Source of the DNA: Phycisphaerae bacterium
GTDB lineage: Bacteria; Planctomycetota; Phycisphaerae; Phycisphaerales; UBA1924
Assembly: GCA_016793805.1 (NCBI GenBank)
Contig: JAEUIZ010000032.1
Coordinates: 1 to 64,000 of the forward strand
Direction of reading: 5' to 3'
DNA: 64,000 bases
Below are positions 1-8,419 of the stretch, in pieces; position 1 is the first letter of the stretch; each line of letters opens with the position of its first letter. A program made the translations under genes and the position numbers. The notes under the pieces are model-generated. The model saw only the letters and a program-made list of their open reading frames with translations, searched no databases and was not told the DNA's origin.

Positions 1-1
1 G

Positions 2-280
2 GCCGCGCTCATCAGGTTGATCCAGGGCGGGCTGGTCTTCCGCAACTGCCGCTGGCAGTTCGAGCGTCCGAAGATGCTGGAGTTTGGCACTCCGCCCACG
101 GGGACGAACTGCACCGTCCGCTTCGACCACTGCGAGTTCCCGTACCTGAGCGATGACACGGGGACCTTCCCCGTGAACGATGTCATTCACAATCCTGGAC
201 AACTCCGCTGCCACTACAGTTTCTTCCGCTGCGACGGCCCGGGCCACGTCCCGCTCCCCGACGCGAAGAACGCCTGGTAG
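2..280 (+). CDS. C-terminal end of a possible beta-helix protein (5' truncated)
   Basis: The reading frame is already open at the window edge and ends with TAG at 278-280, so about 92 residues of the C-terminus are visible and the true start lies upstream. Short aromatic/Cys motifs recur (FRNC, FDHCEF, FFRC), which is the look of rungs in right-handed parallel beta-helix proteins. The fold assignment is inference only. No catalytic motif, dockerin or CTERM tail is present. It converges with the dockerin gene at 351-1652, with 70 bases between the stops in which I see no clear terminator. Confidence 0.55.
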   Translation, partial: AALIRLIQGGLVFRNCRWQFERPKMLEFGTPPTGTNCTVRFDHCEFPYLSDDTGTFPVNDVIHNPGQLRCHYSFFRCDGPGHVPLPDAKNAW

Positions 281-350
281 ACACATATGCGGGCGGCCGT
301 TCGCACCCGGCCCGCGCGCGGCGTGACGATCGTGGCCGCCGAACCCTCGC

Positions 351-1652
351 TCAGCCGCATCCCCCCGCGAACGCGTTGAGGAAGCACGAGAAGTCGTTGA
401 CGTTCAGCACCGGCGGCGTGGTGCTGCTGTCGCAGTTGGCCGCCATGCTGCCCGCCGCGAAGTTGCTCAGGAAGCACACGAAGTCGTTGACGTTCAGGAT
501 CGGCACGAGGCCCGAACGGTCGCAGTTGCCCACGCACGGCCGCGAGAGCGCCGAGACCTGCCGGATGTCGCCCACGATCAGCGAGGAGTTGGCGAAGTAC
601 GTCGCGCGCTCGCCGGCCGAGTTGAACAGCCCGTCCATGTCCAGGTCCGTCAGCACGATCACGCGCTTCCCCGAGTTGTCGGTCACCAAGACCTGCCCGC
701 TGGGCAGCGTGCCCACGTCGATCGACGAGAACCCGGTCTCCGCCGTCGAGAACACGAGCACGGCCTCGCCCGCGTCGTTCGCGTCCCGGTCGTTGTTCAG
801 ATCGGTGAGGCGATAGACCTGGTCCACCGCGCCCGTGGCGAGTTGGTGGTAGTAGATCGACCCGGGCCGGGCCGGATCGGGCTCGACCGCGAACCCCGCC
901 GAGACCGTGACGCCCGAGAGGTTCGTCGCGTCGAAGAACACGGTGAACTCGCCCGGGTCGTCGGCGCGGCCGTTGCCGTTGTCGTCGTGGAACCGAAAGA
1001 CCCCGTGCAGGTTCGCCGACGAGTTGCGCAGGAAGCACACCGGCCCGTTGGCGTCGCCCCCGGCAATGAGGAGTTCCTGCGGGCTGTACGGCCCGTTTCC
1101 GACCCCAAAGACGGGCTCGCCCACATACAGCGTGACCTCGCCCGCGTCCATGAAGTCCCCGTCACCGTTGAGGTCCTTCATGTGGTACACCGCGTCGGGC
1201 GCGAGGGCGTTCCCGGCGTTGGCCACGTAGATCGAGTCGTCGCCATCGATCGCGATGCCCGTGGGGAATGCCAGGCGGATGCCCGCGGCGTTGCCGGTCT
1301 CGAGGGCGACGAGGCTCTCGCCAATGTCGAGCGAGTCGCCGTCCTGGTTGAGGTCGTGGAGATAGAAGAGTTTCTCCAGTCCCTGGTCGCCGACGTAGGC
1401 GAGGTGCCCGCGCATCGTGTTGGAGCGAGAGGCGAGCGCGCTGGGGTTGTTCAGCCCGATCGTGCCCGCGGCATTGGCGGCGCTGAACCACAGCGAGACC
1501 TCGCCGGGCTCGTCGATCACGCCGTTGCCGTTGCGGTCATCGACCAGCCAGATCGAGTCGAGCGTGCGATCGGCGAGGAGGAACTGCGTCTGGGCGAGGG
1601 CGACGGCGGGCAGCGCCAGGCCGACGGACGCGACGAGAGCACGGATGCGCAT
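351..1652 (-). CDS. Secreted calcium-loop repeat protein with GC-type dockerin
   Basis: 433 residues. The start is the ATG at 1652, with GGGAG upstream and a signal peptide ending ALA-Q near residue 20; longer upstream frames lack a signal. The body has six units, each opening with a calcium-loop-like motif (for example DDRNGNGVIDEPGE, DLNGDGDFMDAGE) followed by beta-rich sequence, as in a beta-propeller. The last 60 residues are a GC-type dockerin of two repeats (NCDRSG..LNVNDFVCF and NCDSST..LNVNDFSCF), ending just after a Cys. In classical dockerins such repeats bind calcium and a cohesin. Here a role in surface attachment is inferred. The catalytic function, if any, is unknown. Confidence 0.9.
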   Translation of the reverse strand: MRIRALVASVGLALPAVALAQTQFLLADRTLDSIWLVDDRNGNGVIDEPGEVSLWFSAANAAGTIGLNNPSALASRSNTMRGHLAYVGDQGLEKLFYLHDLNQDGDSLDIGESLVALETGNAAGIRLAFPTGIAIDGDDSIYVANAGNALAPDAVYHMKDLNGDGDFMDAGEVTLYVGEPVFGVGNGPYSPQELLIAGGDANGPVCFLRNSSANLHGVFRFHDDNGNGRADDPGEFTVFFDATNLSGVTVSAGFAVEPDPARPGSIYYHQLATGAVDQVYRLTDLNNDRDANDAGEAVLVFSTAETGFSSIDVGTLPSGQVLVTDNSGKRVIVLTDLDMDGLFNSAGERATYFANSSLIVGDIRQVSALSRPCVGNCDRSGLVPILNVNDFVCFLSNFAAGSMAANCDSSTTPPVLNVNDFSCFLNAFAGGCG

Positions 1653-1820
1653 TGGTTGGATCTCCCGGGTTCGATGCGTGGGGGCAAGCGCAGCGTACCC
1701 GGCGGTCTTGAATCGGCAAGCCGACCACTTCCCGCACGCCATGCCGCGAGCGTTCAGCCCGCTCGGGGGCCCGCGCTCCCGCCCTGCGCGGCGCGCGGGT
1801 CGCCGAGGTATCCTGTGCGC

Positions 1821-2180
1821 ATGACCCGGCACGTTCTCGCGATCGGGATTGCGATGATGGCAGGGTGCGCCGCACGCCCGGCCGCGCCCACCCCCGTGAC
1901 GTTCGAGGTTCGGAATCAATCGGCCGACCCCGTGGTGGCCAAGATCGTCCGCCGCGGCGCGCTGGACACCAACTCGTGGCTGCGCTCGTCGCTGGTCCCG
2001 CCCGGGCAGTCGCGGGCGATGCCGCTCGATGACGCGACCGCGGTGGACCTGGTCGTGAGCGTCGAGGGCGCGACGCCGACCCGAGTCGCGGTCGATCCGA
2101 AGTCGCCCGTGCTGATCGTCTCGCGCTCCGGTGCGTCCGCCCCGCGCGTCGAGGCCGCGACCAAGGGAGCGACCAAGTGA
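1821..2180 (+). CDS. Small putative lipoprotein
   Basis: 119 residues starting at the ATG at 1821. The N-terminus has a short hydrophobic stretch and a Cys at residue 16 in the context MMAG-C, which can serve as a lipobox. The remainder looks like a single beta-sandwich with Thr/Val-rich strands and no recognised catalytic residues. The stop overlaps the GTG start of the next gene by four bases (GTGA), so the two are surely co-transcribed. Both have similar size and a beta-rich composition, suggesting distant paralogues. Function unknown. Confidence 0.75.
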   Translation: MTRHVLAIGIAMMAGCAARPAAPTPVTFEVRNQSADPVVAKIVRRGALDTNSWLRSSLVPPGQSRAMPLDDATAVDLVVSVEGATPTRVAVDPKSPVLIVSRSGASAPRVEAATKGATK

Positions 2181-2533
2181 GGCTCGCCGCACGCCTGGGC
2201 GCGCTGGCCTTGGTGCTCCTCGCCTCCGGCTGCACCTATACCGTGGACGTGTACAACGCCTCGGGGTCGTCGGTACTCGTTCGCATGGTCCAACTCGACC
2301 CGATCCAGCCGGATTGGGTCCTCGACAGCGAGCGCGTGCAGCCCGGCTCCAGGGTCCGCCTGGGCCCGGCACGCGTCGCGTTCGAGTCCGTCGCCGTCGA
2401 TGCCGGCACCTCGTCCCGGCAGACCACCCCCGCGCGCCTTCGCATCAAGCCCGGCACGACCTCGCTGCTGGTCGAGTCGGGCTCCGCCGCCGAGGGCTCG
2501 CCGTTCGTCATCCGCGAAGGGAGGCCCAAGTGA
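2177..2533 (+). CDS. Small putative lipoprotein
   Basis: 118 residues from a GTG start at 2177 that overlaps the preceding stop. A clear lipoprotein signal is present: basic MRLAAR, hydrophobic LGALALVLLA, and the lipobox LASG-C with Cys near residue 19. The mature part is short and beta-rich (TYTVDVYNASG). It ends in TGATG, where its stop shares one base with the start of the lamin-tail gene. It is the middle member of a three-gene operon whose products are all predicted to be exported. Function unknown. Confidence 0.78.
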   Translation: MRLAARLGALALVLLASGCTYTVDVYNASGSSVLVRMVQLDPIQPDWVLDSERVQPGSRVRLGPARVAFESVAVDAGTSSRQTTPARLRIKPGTTSLLVESGSAAEGSPFVIREGRPK

Positions 2534-3375
2534 TGCTCGCTTCAGGCTTGCTCTTGGCATGCGCTTCGGTGTCGATCGTCGCCCAGCCGCCCGCCCCGAC
2601 ACCGGACAAGGCCCCCGCCAAGCGTCCCGCACCCAGGCCGCCCACCGCGGCCGATCCATCGAAGGTCGCGCCCGACAAGGCCAACCCCCCGAAGCCCGAG
2701 AGGCCGTCGAGCGCGCTGGTCGAGTTTCCCCATCCGCTCATCACCGAGATCCTGTATGCCGTGCCCACCGGCGTCTGGGGCGACGCCAACAAGGACGACC
2801 TCCGCGACGCCAACGGGGACGAGTTCATCGAGTTGGTGAACCCGCACGACGAGCCGATCCAACTCGCGGGCTACCGCCTCAGCGACCGCCCCAGCGACAG
2901 CCCTGAGCGCAAGGGCAACACGCTGAGTTTCGCCTTCCCGCGGCTGGAACTCAAGCCGGGACAGGTCGTCGTCGTCTTCAACGGGCACGGGGCGATCTGG
3001 TCCGGGCCGGTCGGGGACTCGTCTCGTGCGCCCGAGGGCCCGCACGAGAAGTTCTCGAACGCGTACGTCTTCACGATGCGCGTGGCCACGGAGCGCGCGG
3101 GGCTCGCGAACGCGGGGGACCTCGTGCTCCTGACCGCGCCCGACGGCACCAAGGTCCAGTGCGTGACCTGGGGCGACACAAAGCCGATCCCCGGGGCCAA
3201 GGTCGTGGAGACCGCGCCGCTGGTCTCGGGCCGCAACAGCGGGAGCGTCGCCCGCCGCGGACCCAAGAGCCCCTTGCAGACGCACCCCGAGGTCGACGGC
3301 GTGCGCTTCAGCCCGGGGTTCGCGTGGATCATCGACCCGCGGCCGAGCGTGGCCCCCGCCGACCCGCCCAAGTAG
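2533..3375 (+). CDS. Exported lamin-tail-domain (LTD) protein
   Basis: 280 residues from ATG 2533, directly coupled to the upstream stop; a GTG at 2530 is an alternative start. There is a signal peptide (cleavage near VA-Q, about residue 18) and then a Pro/Lys/Ala-rich linker to about residue 60. An LTD-type domain follows, with the typical ITEILY opening, DEFIELVNP and the LAGYRLSD strand, then NAGDLVLL. LTD domains in bacteria occur on secreted or surface proteins, often with nucleases or adhesins; no nuclease domain is seen here. The role is probably in surface structure, by inference from the domain and its lipoprotein neighbours. Confidence 0.8.
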   Translation: MLASGLLLACASVSIVAQPPAPTPDKAPAKRPAPRPPTAADPSKVAPDKANPPKPERPSSALVEFPHPLITEILYAVPTGVWGDANKDDLRDANGDEFIELVNPHDEPIQLAGYRLSDRPSDSPERKGNTLSFAFPRLELKPGQVVVVFNGHGAIWSGPVGDSSRAPEGPHEKFSNAYVFTMRVATERAGLANAGDLVLLTAPDGTKVQCVTWGDTKPIPGAKVVETAPLVSGRNSGSVARRGPKSPLQTHPEVDGVRFSPGFAWIIDPRPSVAPADPPK

Positions 3376-3471
3376 CCGCGCCGATCCGCTCGCTCGGTTG
3401 CCCGTCTCGCTCGATTGTCCGCTTCGCGCCGATCGCGTCCTACGCTTGGCCTCCTTCCGAGACCTCGACCC

Positions 3472-4008
3472 ATGGCCTGGATCACCAAGAACTCCGCGAC
3501 CGCCCGAATCGCCCGCCGCGAGCAGCCGTACCTCACGCCAGCGATGAAGGACGACCTGACGAAGCGCGTCTTCCCGCGCTACGAGACGCGCCTGGCCTGC
3601 ACCATGCCCGCGCTGCACATGATCCAGCACGCGTACGGGTGGGTCCCGGCCCAGGCGATCGACGAGATCGCCGCGTTCCTGGGCGTCGCCCCCGCCGAGG
3701 TCCTCGACACCGCTAGTTTCTACGAGGAATACTGGCTCAAGCCCCGTGGGACGCACCTCGTCTCCGTCTGCCGATCCATCGCGTGCGAGTTCTGCGGGCA
3801 GCCCGCGCTGACCCAGGCCGTCAAGGACGCGCTGGGCATCGACGTGGGCGAGACCACCGACGACGGGAAGTTCACCCTCATCGAACTCGAGTGCCTCGGC
3901 GCCTGTGGCGGCGCGCCCGCCATCCTTATCGACGAAACGCTCCACGAGAACGTCGCCCCCGCCGACGTCCCTCGCCTCCTCGCGCAGGTCGGCCCGCACG
4001 GGCACTAG
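3472..4008 (+). CDS. nuoE: NADH-quinone oxidoreductase subunit E (24 kDa, 2Fe-2S)
   Basis: 178 residues, a typical length for NuoE. The thioredoxin-like fold carries the four cluster ligands C100, C105, C141 and C145 in the family pattern C-x4-C ... C-x3-C (VCRSIAC and ECLGAC). The N-terminal helical part contains PALHMIQHAYGWVP and ASFYEEY, both characteristic of the family. In complex I it holds the N1a cluster and docks on NuoF. No nuoD, nuoF or nuoG lies next to it; the neighbours are an LTD protein and a zinc-ribbon membrane protein. It is therefore either an orphan complex I gene or the small subunit of another NAD-linked enzyme encoded elsewhere. Confidence 0.88.
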   Translation: MAWITKNSATARIARREQPYLTPAMKDDLTKRVFPRYETRLACTMPALHMIQHAYGWVPAQAIDEIAAFLGVAPAEVLDTASFYEEYWLKPRGTHLVSVCRSIACEFCGQPALTQAVKDALGIDVGETTDDGKFTLIELECLGACGGAPAILIDETLHENVAPADVPRLLAQVGPHGH

Positions 4009-4095
4009 ACGCGCATCCACGAGCCGCCGACGCGCACCGCGCGAGGGTTGTCCGCGCCTTGGTGCATCGGGCATGTCTTGCGGTACAGTTCCCGC

Positions 4096-4581
4096 ATGTT
4101 CTGCTTCGGATGCCGCTACGACCTGCGCTCCATCGCGGCGTCGCGCTGCCCCGAGTGCGGGCGAGCGTTCGATCCCGCCGACGCGCGAACGTACTCGCGG
4201 GCGGTCCGCGCCGAAGCCCCGCGCTGGGTGCTTGCCCTCGGGCTTGTTGCCGCCGCCTGGCCCCTGGTCACGGCCGCGACCTTTCTTGTCACAACCCTCG
4301 CGGCCAGGATCTCGCTCGGGCATTGTCCCCGACCCTACCTCGACGATCCCCGCAGCATCAACAGCGCGGTCGTGGGCGTGCTGGCCCACGCCGCGATCGT
4401 GGCCATGATCGCGATGCTCCCGGCGGCGCTCGTCGCTCTCTGCGTCGTCGCGTACCTCGGGGCCTTGCGGCGGTGGCGCCCAGCCGCGCTCGTCCTCCTG
4501 GTCGGCCTCGCGGCATGGGCCGGCTTTGTGCTGCTGAACCGCTACGACCCGCTCCGATGCGTCGATTGGCTCTTCGACTGA
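4096..4581 (+). CDS. Zinc-ribbon multi-pass membrane protein
   Basis: 161 residues from the ATG at 4096. An upstream in-frame ATG at 4048 would put 16 unlikely residues before the ribbon. The N-terminus is a zinc ribbon with Cys 3, 6, 18 and 21 around CRYDLRS and CPECG, a motif found at the start of many planctomycete membrane proteins. Three or four hydrophobic segments follow (around residues 43-64, 85-115 and 125-145). The function of this class is not known. It is convergent with the Gly-rich gene ending at 4594. Confidence 0.75.
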   Translation: MFCFGCRYDLRSIAASRCPECGRAFDPADARTYSRAVRAEAPRWVLALGLVAAAWPLVTAATFLVTTLAARISLGHCPRPYLDDPRSINSAVVGVLAHAAIVAMIAMLPAALVALCVVAYLGALRRWRPAALVLLVGLAAWAGFVLLNRYDPLRCVDWLFD

Positions 4582-4593
4582 TCGCCGCGATGC

Positions 4594-5682
4594 CTACTGC
4601 GGCTGCCTCGGCGTGCCCCCGGGGCTCGCGCCGCCCGGCGTCGTCCCTCGCGCAGGCGGCTTGCCCGCACTCCCGCGCGTGATCGTTGTCTTGACCTCGC
4701 TCGTGGTCGTCTCGCGGCCTTCCTCGCCCTGCGTCTCCAACATCGCCCGCATCGTCGAGTCCATCTTCTTGAGCATCCCCTCGCCCGTGTCCCACTCGTA
4801 CCGGCCCTGATACGACGTGTCGCGCACCTGCGCCCCCCCTGCGCCCCCGCCCCCCCCTCCGCCCCCCGCCCCGCCCGTCGCTTCGCTTGCCGCGTCCAGA
4901 TGGCCCTTGAAGTCGATGATCGCGTCCTTCCCGCGCATCGACGTGAGCGTGTGCCGCGTGACCATCTGGAACGCGCCGAGCATGCCCCCGCCGATCGCGT
5001 CCTTGTTCTCCCAACTCTGCCCGACGCGCGCGAACCCGCTCCCGGCCCCGGTGTTCACGATCGGCCCCAGGAACCCGCCTCCGCCCGCGCCGCCTCCAGC
5101 ACCGCCCAGACCGACCGCGAGTCCGCCGCCGCCCAGTTGTCCGATCGCCGCGAGCCCCTCGCCCCCGCCGACGCTCTTGATGTTCCCGGTGCGGTCGATG
5201 ATCGCCGTGAAACTCGACCCCACCAGCGACTTCATCGCCATCGCCACGATGTCGTCGTCCTTGGCGGGCTTGGTCGAGTCGTAGTCGATCTCGATGTCCC
5301 CGCCCTTGGTCGAGATCCTGAGTTCATCGATCGTGAACTCGACCGTCGAGTCCCCGTCCCCGCCGCCCTTGACGACGCGCATCACCAGCCCCATCGTGAT
5401 CGCGCTGGTGCTCGCGCCCGCGTCCGGCGTTCCGGCTCTGGGCTGCCGCCCTCCACCCCCTCCCTTGCTCGCGGCCCCGCTGCGGGTCGTGCTGGTCTGC
5501 TGCATCGTGAAACGGAACGACTTGCCCGTCTCGAGCCTCGGGCGCAGGTCGATCGCGCCGTCCGTCGCCTGCGCGGGTGACATCACCCCCGCCCCCCCCG
5601 CCCCCCCGCTGCCTCCGGCCTTCTGCGCCAGCGCCATCGGACAACACGCCAGCACCACCGCCGTCAGACACGCGATCCGCAT
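4594..5682 (-). CDS. Exported glycine-rich protein of unknown function
   Basis: 362 residues. The start at 5682 follows AAGGAGA and gives a signal peptide (MRIACL...ALA-Q); 21 upstream in-frame residues lack one. The mature protein alternates beta-strand segments (KSFRFTMQQTS, STVEFTIDELRIS, WENKDAIGGGMLG) with runs of Gly, including about nine in a row near residue 280. The strand order and residues such as FTAIIDRTGNI recall exported planctomycete proteins of the DUF6263 kind, but I cannot confirm this. The Gly runs are encoded by long G tracts, with the C strand visible at 4836-4876 and 5586-5610. Function unknown. Confidence 0.75.
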   Translation of the reverse strand: MRIACLTAVVLACCPMALAQKAGGSGGAGGAGVMSPAQATDGAIDLRPRLETGKSFRFTMQQTSTTRSGAASKGGGGGRQPRAGTPDAGASTSAITMGLVMRVVKGGGDGDSTVEFTIDELRISTKGGDIEIDYDSTKPAKDDDIVAMAMKSLVGSSFTAIIDRTGNIKSVGGGEGLAAIGQLGGGGLAVGLGGAGGGAGGGGFLGPIVNTGAGSGFARVGQSWENKDAIGGGMLGAFQMVTRHTLTSMRGKDAIIDFKGHLDAASEATGGAGGGGGGGGAGGAQVRDTSYQGRYEWDTGEGMLKKMDSTMRAMLETQGEEGRETTTSEVKTTITRGSAGKPPARGTTPGGASPGGTPRQPQ

Positions 5683-5810
5683 GGGCGTCTCCTTCACCGC
5701 GACCCGCGGCAGCGCTTCTACAGCCCGCCGCGAGCGCGGTTGCACCCATTATCGGCCCATCGCGCGTCCGACATCGCTCCGCTTGCGGCGTCTGATACGG
5801 ACGACCCGAC

Positions 5811-6404
5811 TCAGCGTGCCCGCCGCCGCCGGCGTGCCGCCCACACGCCCGCGCCCGCGAGCACGCCCGCCGTCCCCGGCGTCGGGACCGTGTTGCGAAG
5901 GTAGTACCGGACCTCGTCCAGCCGTGCCAGGTCGGCTCCGCCCGTGTCCGGCGCGCTCAGCATCACCAGGCCGTTGACCCGGACGTGGTGCGTGATCGGC
6001 ACCAGCGGGAACTCGATCTGGAACGGGAACGTCGTCGTGCTGTCGAGCGTGAAGTCGAACGTCGCGACGGACGCCAGCGTCTCGACGTTCTCGATGTTCC
6101 CCGAGACGTGGATGGTCCCCGAGCCCGTGGCCGCGCCGTACACGATCACCCGCCCCAGGTCCAGGTCCAGCCCGGGGAAGTGGTCGTACGCGCGAAACAC
6201 CTGCCCGGCGTCACCCATGCGGACAAGTTGCTGATCGCCCACGGTGGCCGCCGGGAACGAGAAGCGGATCTCGTTGGCGAGGTAGACCGAGGACCATCCC
6301 GTGGAGAGCGAGCCGGAGGCGCCGATGTCCTCGAAGTAGAGGTGCGCCGACGCGCCCGAGGCGCACACGCCCGATACCGCCAAGGCCATACTCATCCGAC
6401 GCAT
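5811..6404 (-). CDS. Secreted protein with PEP-CTERM-like tail
   Basis: 197 residues from ATG 6404, preceded by AGAGGGAG. The signal peptide ends around SGASA-H. The body is beta-rich with no known enzymatic motif. The C-terminus has the three parts of a CTERM sorting signal: a short PTPGT motif, a hydrophobic helix (AGVLAGAGVWAA) and a final Arg cluster. In characterised systems such tails are processed by an exosortase or rhombosortase. The protein is thus probably surface-retained, but the sorting enzyme is not in this window. Confidence 0.8.
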   Translation of the reverse strand: MRRMSMALAVSGVCASGASAHLYFEDIGASGSLSTGWSSVYLANEIRFSFPAATVGDQQLVRMGDAGQVFRAYDHFPGLDLDLGRVIVYGAATGSGTIHVSGNIENVETLASVATFDFTLDSTTTFPFQIEFPLVPITHHVRVNGLVMLSAPDTGGADLARLDEVRYYLRNTVPTPGTAGVLAGAGVWAARRRRRAR

Positions 6405-6534
6405 GATGACTCCCTCTTTGGATCGTGACGTCCCGGCGCGCACCCGTCCCCCACGAAAAATGCACCACGCTCGCCGAAAAGCAACCCGAAGGAGAAAAAA
6501 AACCGCGCGTCCGAGGCGGCCCTCTGCCGCCGCC

Positions 6535-7590
6535 TCACCCCGCCATCGCGTGCCGACCCGCGAGCACCTCGCCCACCAGCCCGATCGCGCGCTCGATCAT
6601 CGCGGCGCTTACGTCCAGGTGGCAGACCGCCCGGACCCGCTGCGGCCCCGTGGGCAGCGCGAGCACGCCCCGCGCCCTGAGCCGCTCGCACACCTCCGCC
6701 GCCGTCCCCAGCCGGCGCTCGACCTCGAAGAAGACCATGTTCGTCGGCACCGGCATGGGGATCGAGACGCCCGGGATCGCGCCCAGGCCCGCCGCCAGCC
6801 GCGCCGCGTTCGCGTGATCGTCGCGGAGGCGCTCGCGATGGTGGTCGAGCGCGTGGAGGCACGCCGCCGCGAGCACACCCGCCTGCCGCATCGCTCCCCC
6901 GAGCATCTTGCGGAAGCGATGCACACGGGCCATCGTCGCGGCGTTCCCCGAGACGCACGACCCCGCCGGCGCCCCCAGGCCCTTGGAGAAGCAGCACGAG
7001 ACCGTGTCGAAGTGCTGCGCATAGTCCTTGGGCGCGAGCCCCGTGGCCGCGCACGCGTTCCACAGCCGCGCCCCGTCCAGGTGAAGCCGCAGCCCGAGCC
7101 CCCGCGCCGCCCGCGACACCCGCTCGACCTGCACGATCGGCCAGATCGCGCCCCCGCCCCGGTTCTGCGTGTTCTCCACCACCACCAGCGCCGAGCGCGG
7201 GAAGTGGTCCGACAGCGGGCGATGCAGCGACTCGACCTGGTCCGCGTCGAAGAGCCCGCACGGCCCGCTCGCAGTCCGCACCATCACCCCCGACAACGCC
7301 GCCGGCGCCCCCGTCTCATAGTTGATGATGTGGCTGTCCGAGTGCGCGATCACCTCGTCCCCGGGCTCGGTCTGCGCCCGGATCGCGGCCTGGTTCGCCA
7401 TCGTCCCCGACGGGACGAACACCGCCGCCTCCTTGCCCATGATCTCGGCGACCCGCGACTCGAGCCGGTTCACCGTCGGATCGTCGCCCAGCACGTCGTC
7501 GCCGACCTCGGCCTCGGCCATCGCCCGCCGCATCGCCGCCGTCGGCCTCGTCACCGTGTCCGAACGAAGATCGATCACCTGGTCTGCCAT
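6535..7590 (-). CDS. ltaE: Low-specificity L-threonine aldolase (PLP-dependent)
   Basis: 351 residues from ATG 7590. The fold type I PLP enzyme carries the aldolase signatures: [10 protein letters not shown] near the start, [20 protein letters not shown], the substrate-side [22 protein letters not shown], and the Schiff-base Lys in [10 protein letters not shown]. It cleaves threonine or allo-threonine to glycine and acetaldehyde in the cytoplasm. It is a single gene transcribed away from hsp20, with about 250 bases between the two starts. Confidence 0.93.
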   Translation of the reverse strand: MADQVIDLRSDTVTRPTAAMRRAMAEAEVGDDVLGDDPTVNRLESRVAEIMGKEAAVFVPSGTMANQAAIRAQTEPGDEVIAHSDSHIINYETGAPAALSGVMVRTASGPCGLFDADQVESLHRPLSDHFPRSALVVVENTQNRGGGAIWPIVQVERVSRAARGLGLRLHLDGARLWNACAATGLAPKDYAQHFDTVSCCFSKGLGAPAGSCVSGNAATMARVHRFRKMLGGAMRQAGVLAAACLHALDHHRERLRDDHANAARLAAGLGAIPGVSIPMPVPTNMVFFEVERRLGTAAEVCERLRARGVLALPTGPQRVRAVCHLDVSAAMIERAIGLVGEVLAGRHAMAG

Positions 7591-7758
7591 GCTCCAAGCG
7601 TAGCGCCGGACGATCCTGCTCTGTCCGCCATGCACGTCAGCATCGGGTTCGCATGCGACCAATCCGCAAACCAATCCCGGGCCTGCCGATCTGGCACCGC
7701 GCGCCCGCGAAGCGTCGCTTCTGGCGGGTCCGCTCGCGGTTCTCGCCCCGCCGAACGC

Positions 7759-7773
7759 TGGCACGCCGGTTGC
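7759..7773 (+). promoter_or_regulatory. Sigma-54-type (-24/-12) promoter upstream of hsp20
   Basis: The sequence TGGCACG at 7759-7765, four bases, then TTGC at 7770-7773 matches the RpoN consensus, with the invariant GG (7760-7761) and GC (7772-7773) exactly ten bases apart. Transcription would start about 12 bases downstream, leaving a leader of about 50 bases before the Hsp20 start at 7838. No enhancer site was identified. Confidence 0.6.
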
Positions 7774-7837
7774 CTTGCCTCTCCGCAGCACAAAAAACCC
7801 GGGGCGGGTGCCCCGACGAGCCAAGAAGGAGCCTGTC

Positions 7838-8284
7838 ATGAACAATGCGATTCGCTGCATCCCGTCCGCGTCTGTGGTGCCCTCGGTGGGCCGACTTTTC
7901 AGCGAGTTCTTCAATGATCCGTTCTTCGCCGCGGTGGTCCGTCCCACGGCCGAGATTGACGAGGGCACGCTCGCCGTGGACATTTCCGAGGATGAGAAGA
8001 CCGTGATCGTCCGCGCGTCGCTCCCCGGCTTCAACAAGGACGACATCGACGTGGAGATCCACGACGGCGTCCTCTCGATCAAGGCCGAGCGGTCCGAGGA
8101 GACCGAGCAGAAGGGCGAGACGTTCTACCGCCGCGAGCGCCGCTACGGCGCCGTGAGCCGTCGCGTCGCGCTCCCCAGCGTGGTGATCGAGGGCGAGACG
8201 ATCGCCGACCTCAAGGACGGCGTCCTGACCCTCCGCATCCCCAAGTCGCAGAAGGCCATGCCCAAGAAGGTCCGCATCGGCTGA
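7838..8284 (+). CDS. Small heat shock protein, Hsp20/alpha-crystallin family
   Basis: 148 residues; the start at ATG 7838 has a strong AAGGAG six to ten bases upstream. The short N-terminal region contains LFSEFFNDPFF. The alpha-crystallin domain (about residues 40-140) has VDISEDEKTVIVRASLPGF, GVLSIKAERSEE, the RRERRYGAVSRRVALP strand and the closing GVLTLRIPK. Such proteins form oligomers that hold unfolding proteins without ATP. The gene is a single unit flanked by a sigma-54-like promoter and a hairpin terminator. Confidence 0.93.
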   Translation: MNNAIRCIPSASVVPSVGRLFSEFFNDPFFAAVVRPTAEIDEGTLAVDISEDEKTVIVRASLPGFNKDDIDVEIHDGVLSIKAERSEETEQKGETFYRRERRYGAVSRRVALPSVVIEGETIADLKDGVLTLRIPKSQKAMPKKVRIG

Positions 8285-8353
8285 TCCGCGAGGGCGAAGT
8301 CCCGCGGGTGCTTCGCGCTACCCCGGACTCTCGATGCCAACAAGACAGACGCA

Positions 8354-8394
8354 GCGGGCGCGTCGGCTCCACGGGAGGCACGCGCCCGCTTTCG
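8354..8394 (+). terminator. Rho-independent-type terminator after hsp20
   Basis: A perfect 10-bp stem (GCGGGCGCGT at 8354-8363 with ACGCGCCCGC at 8380-8389) encloses a 16-base loop and is followed by TTTCGTT. It lies 70 bases past the hsp20 stop and could also serve the convergent VWA gene, whose stop is at 8420. A smaller hairpin (GCGAAG/CTTCGC) lies just after the hsp20 stop. Confidence 0.7.
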
Positions 8395-8419
8395 TTCGAT
8401 CACGCTCGCCGCGGCATCC

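Noticed and set aside
843..1820. Long open frame upstream of the small lipoprotein at 1821
   Set aside because: It is antisense to the dockerin gene, lacks a ribosome site or signal, and the lipobox start at 1821 is natural. High GC makes such shadows common.
2542..4389. 615-codon open frame on the minus strand
   Set aside because: It is a GC-driven shadow of the LTD, nuoE and zinc-ribbon genes; its composition is Arg/Gly/Ala noise and no domain is seen.
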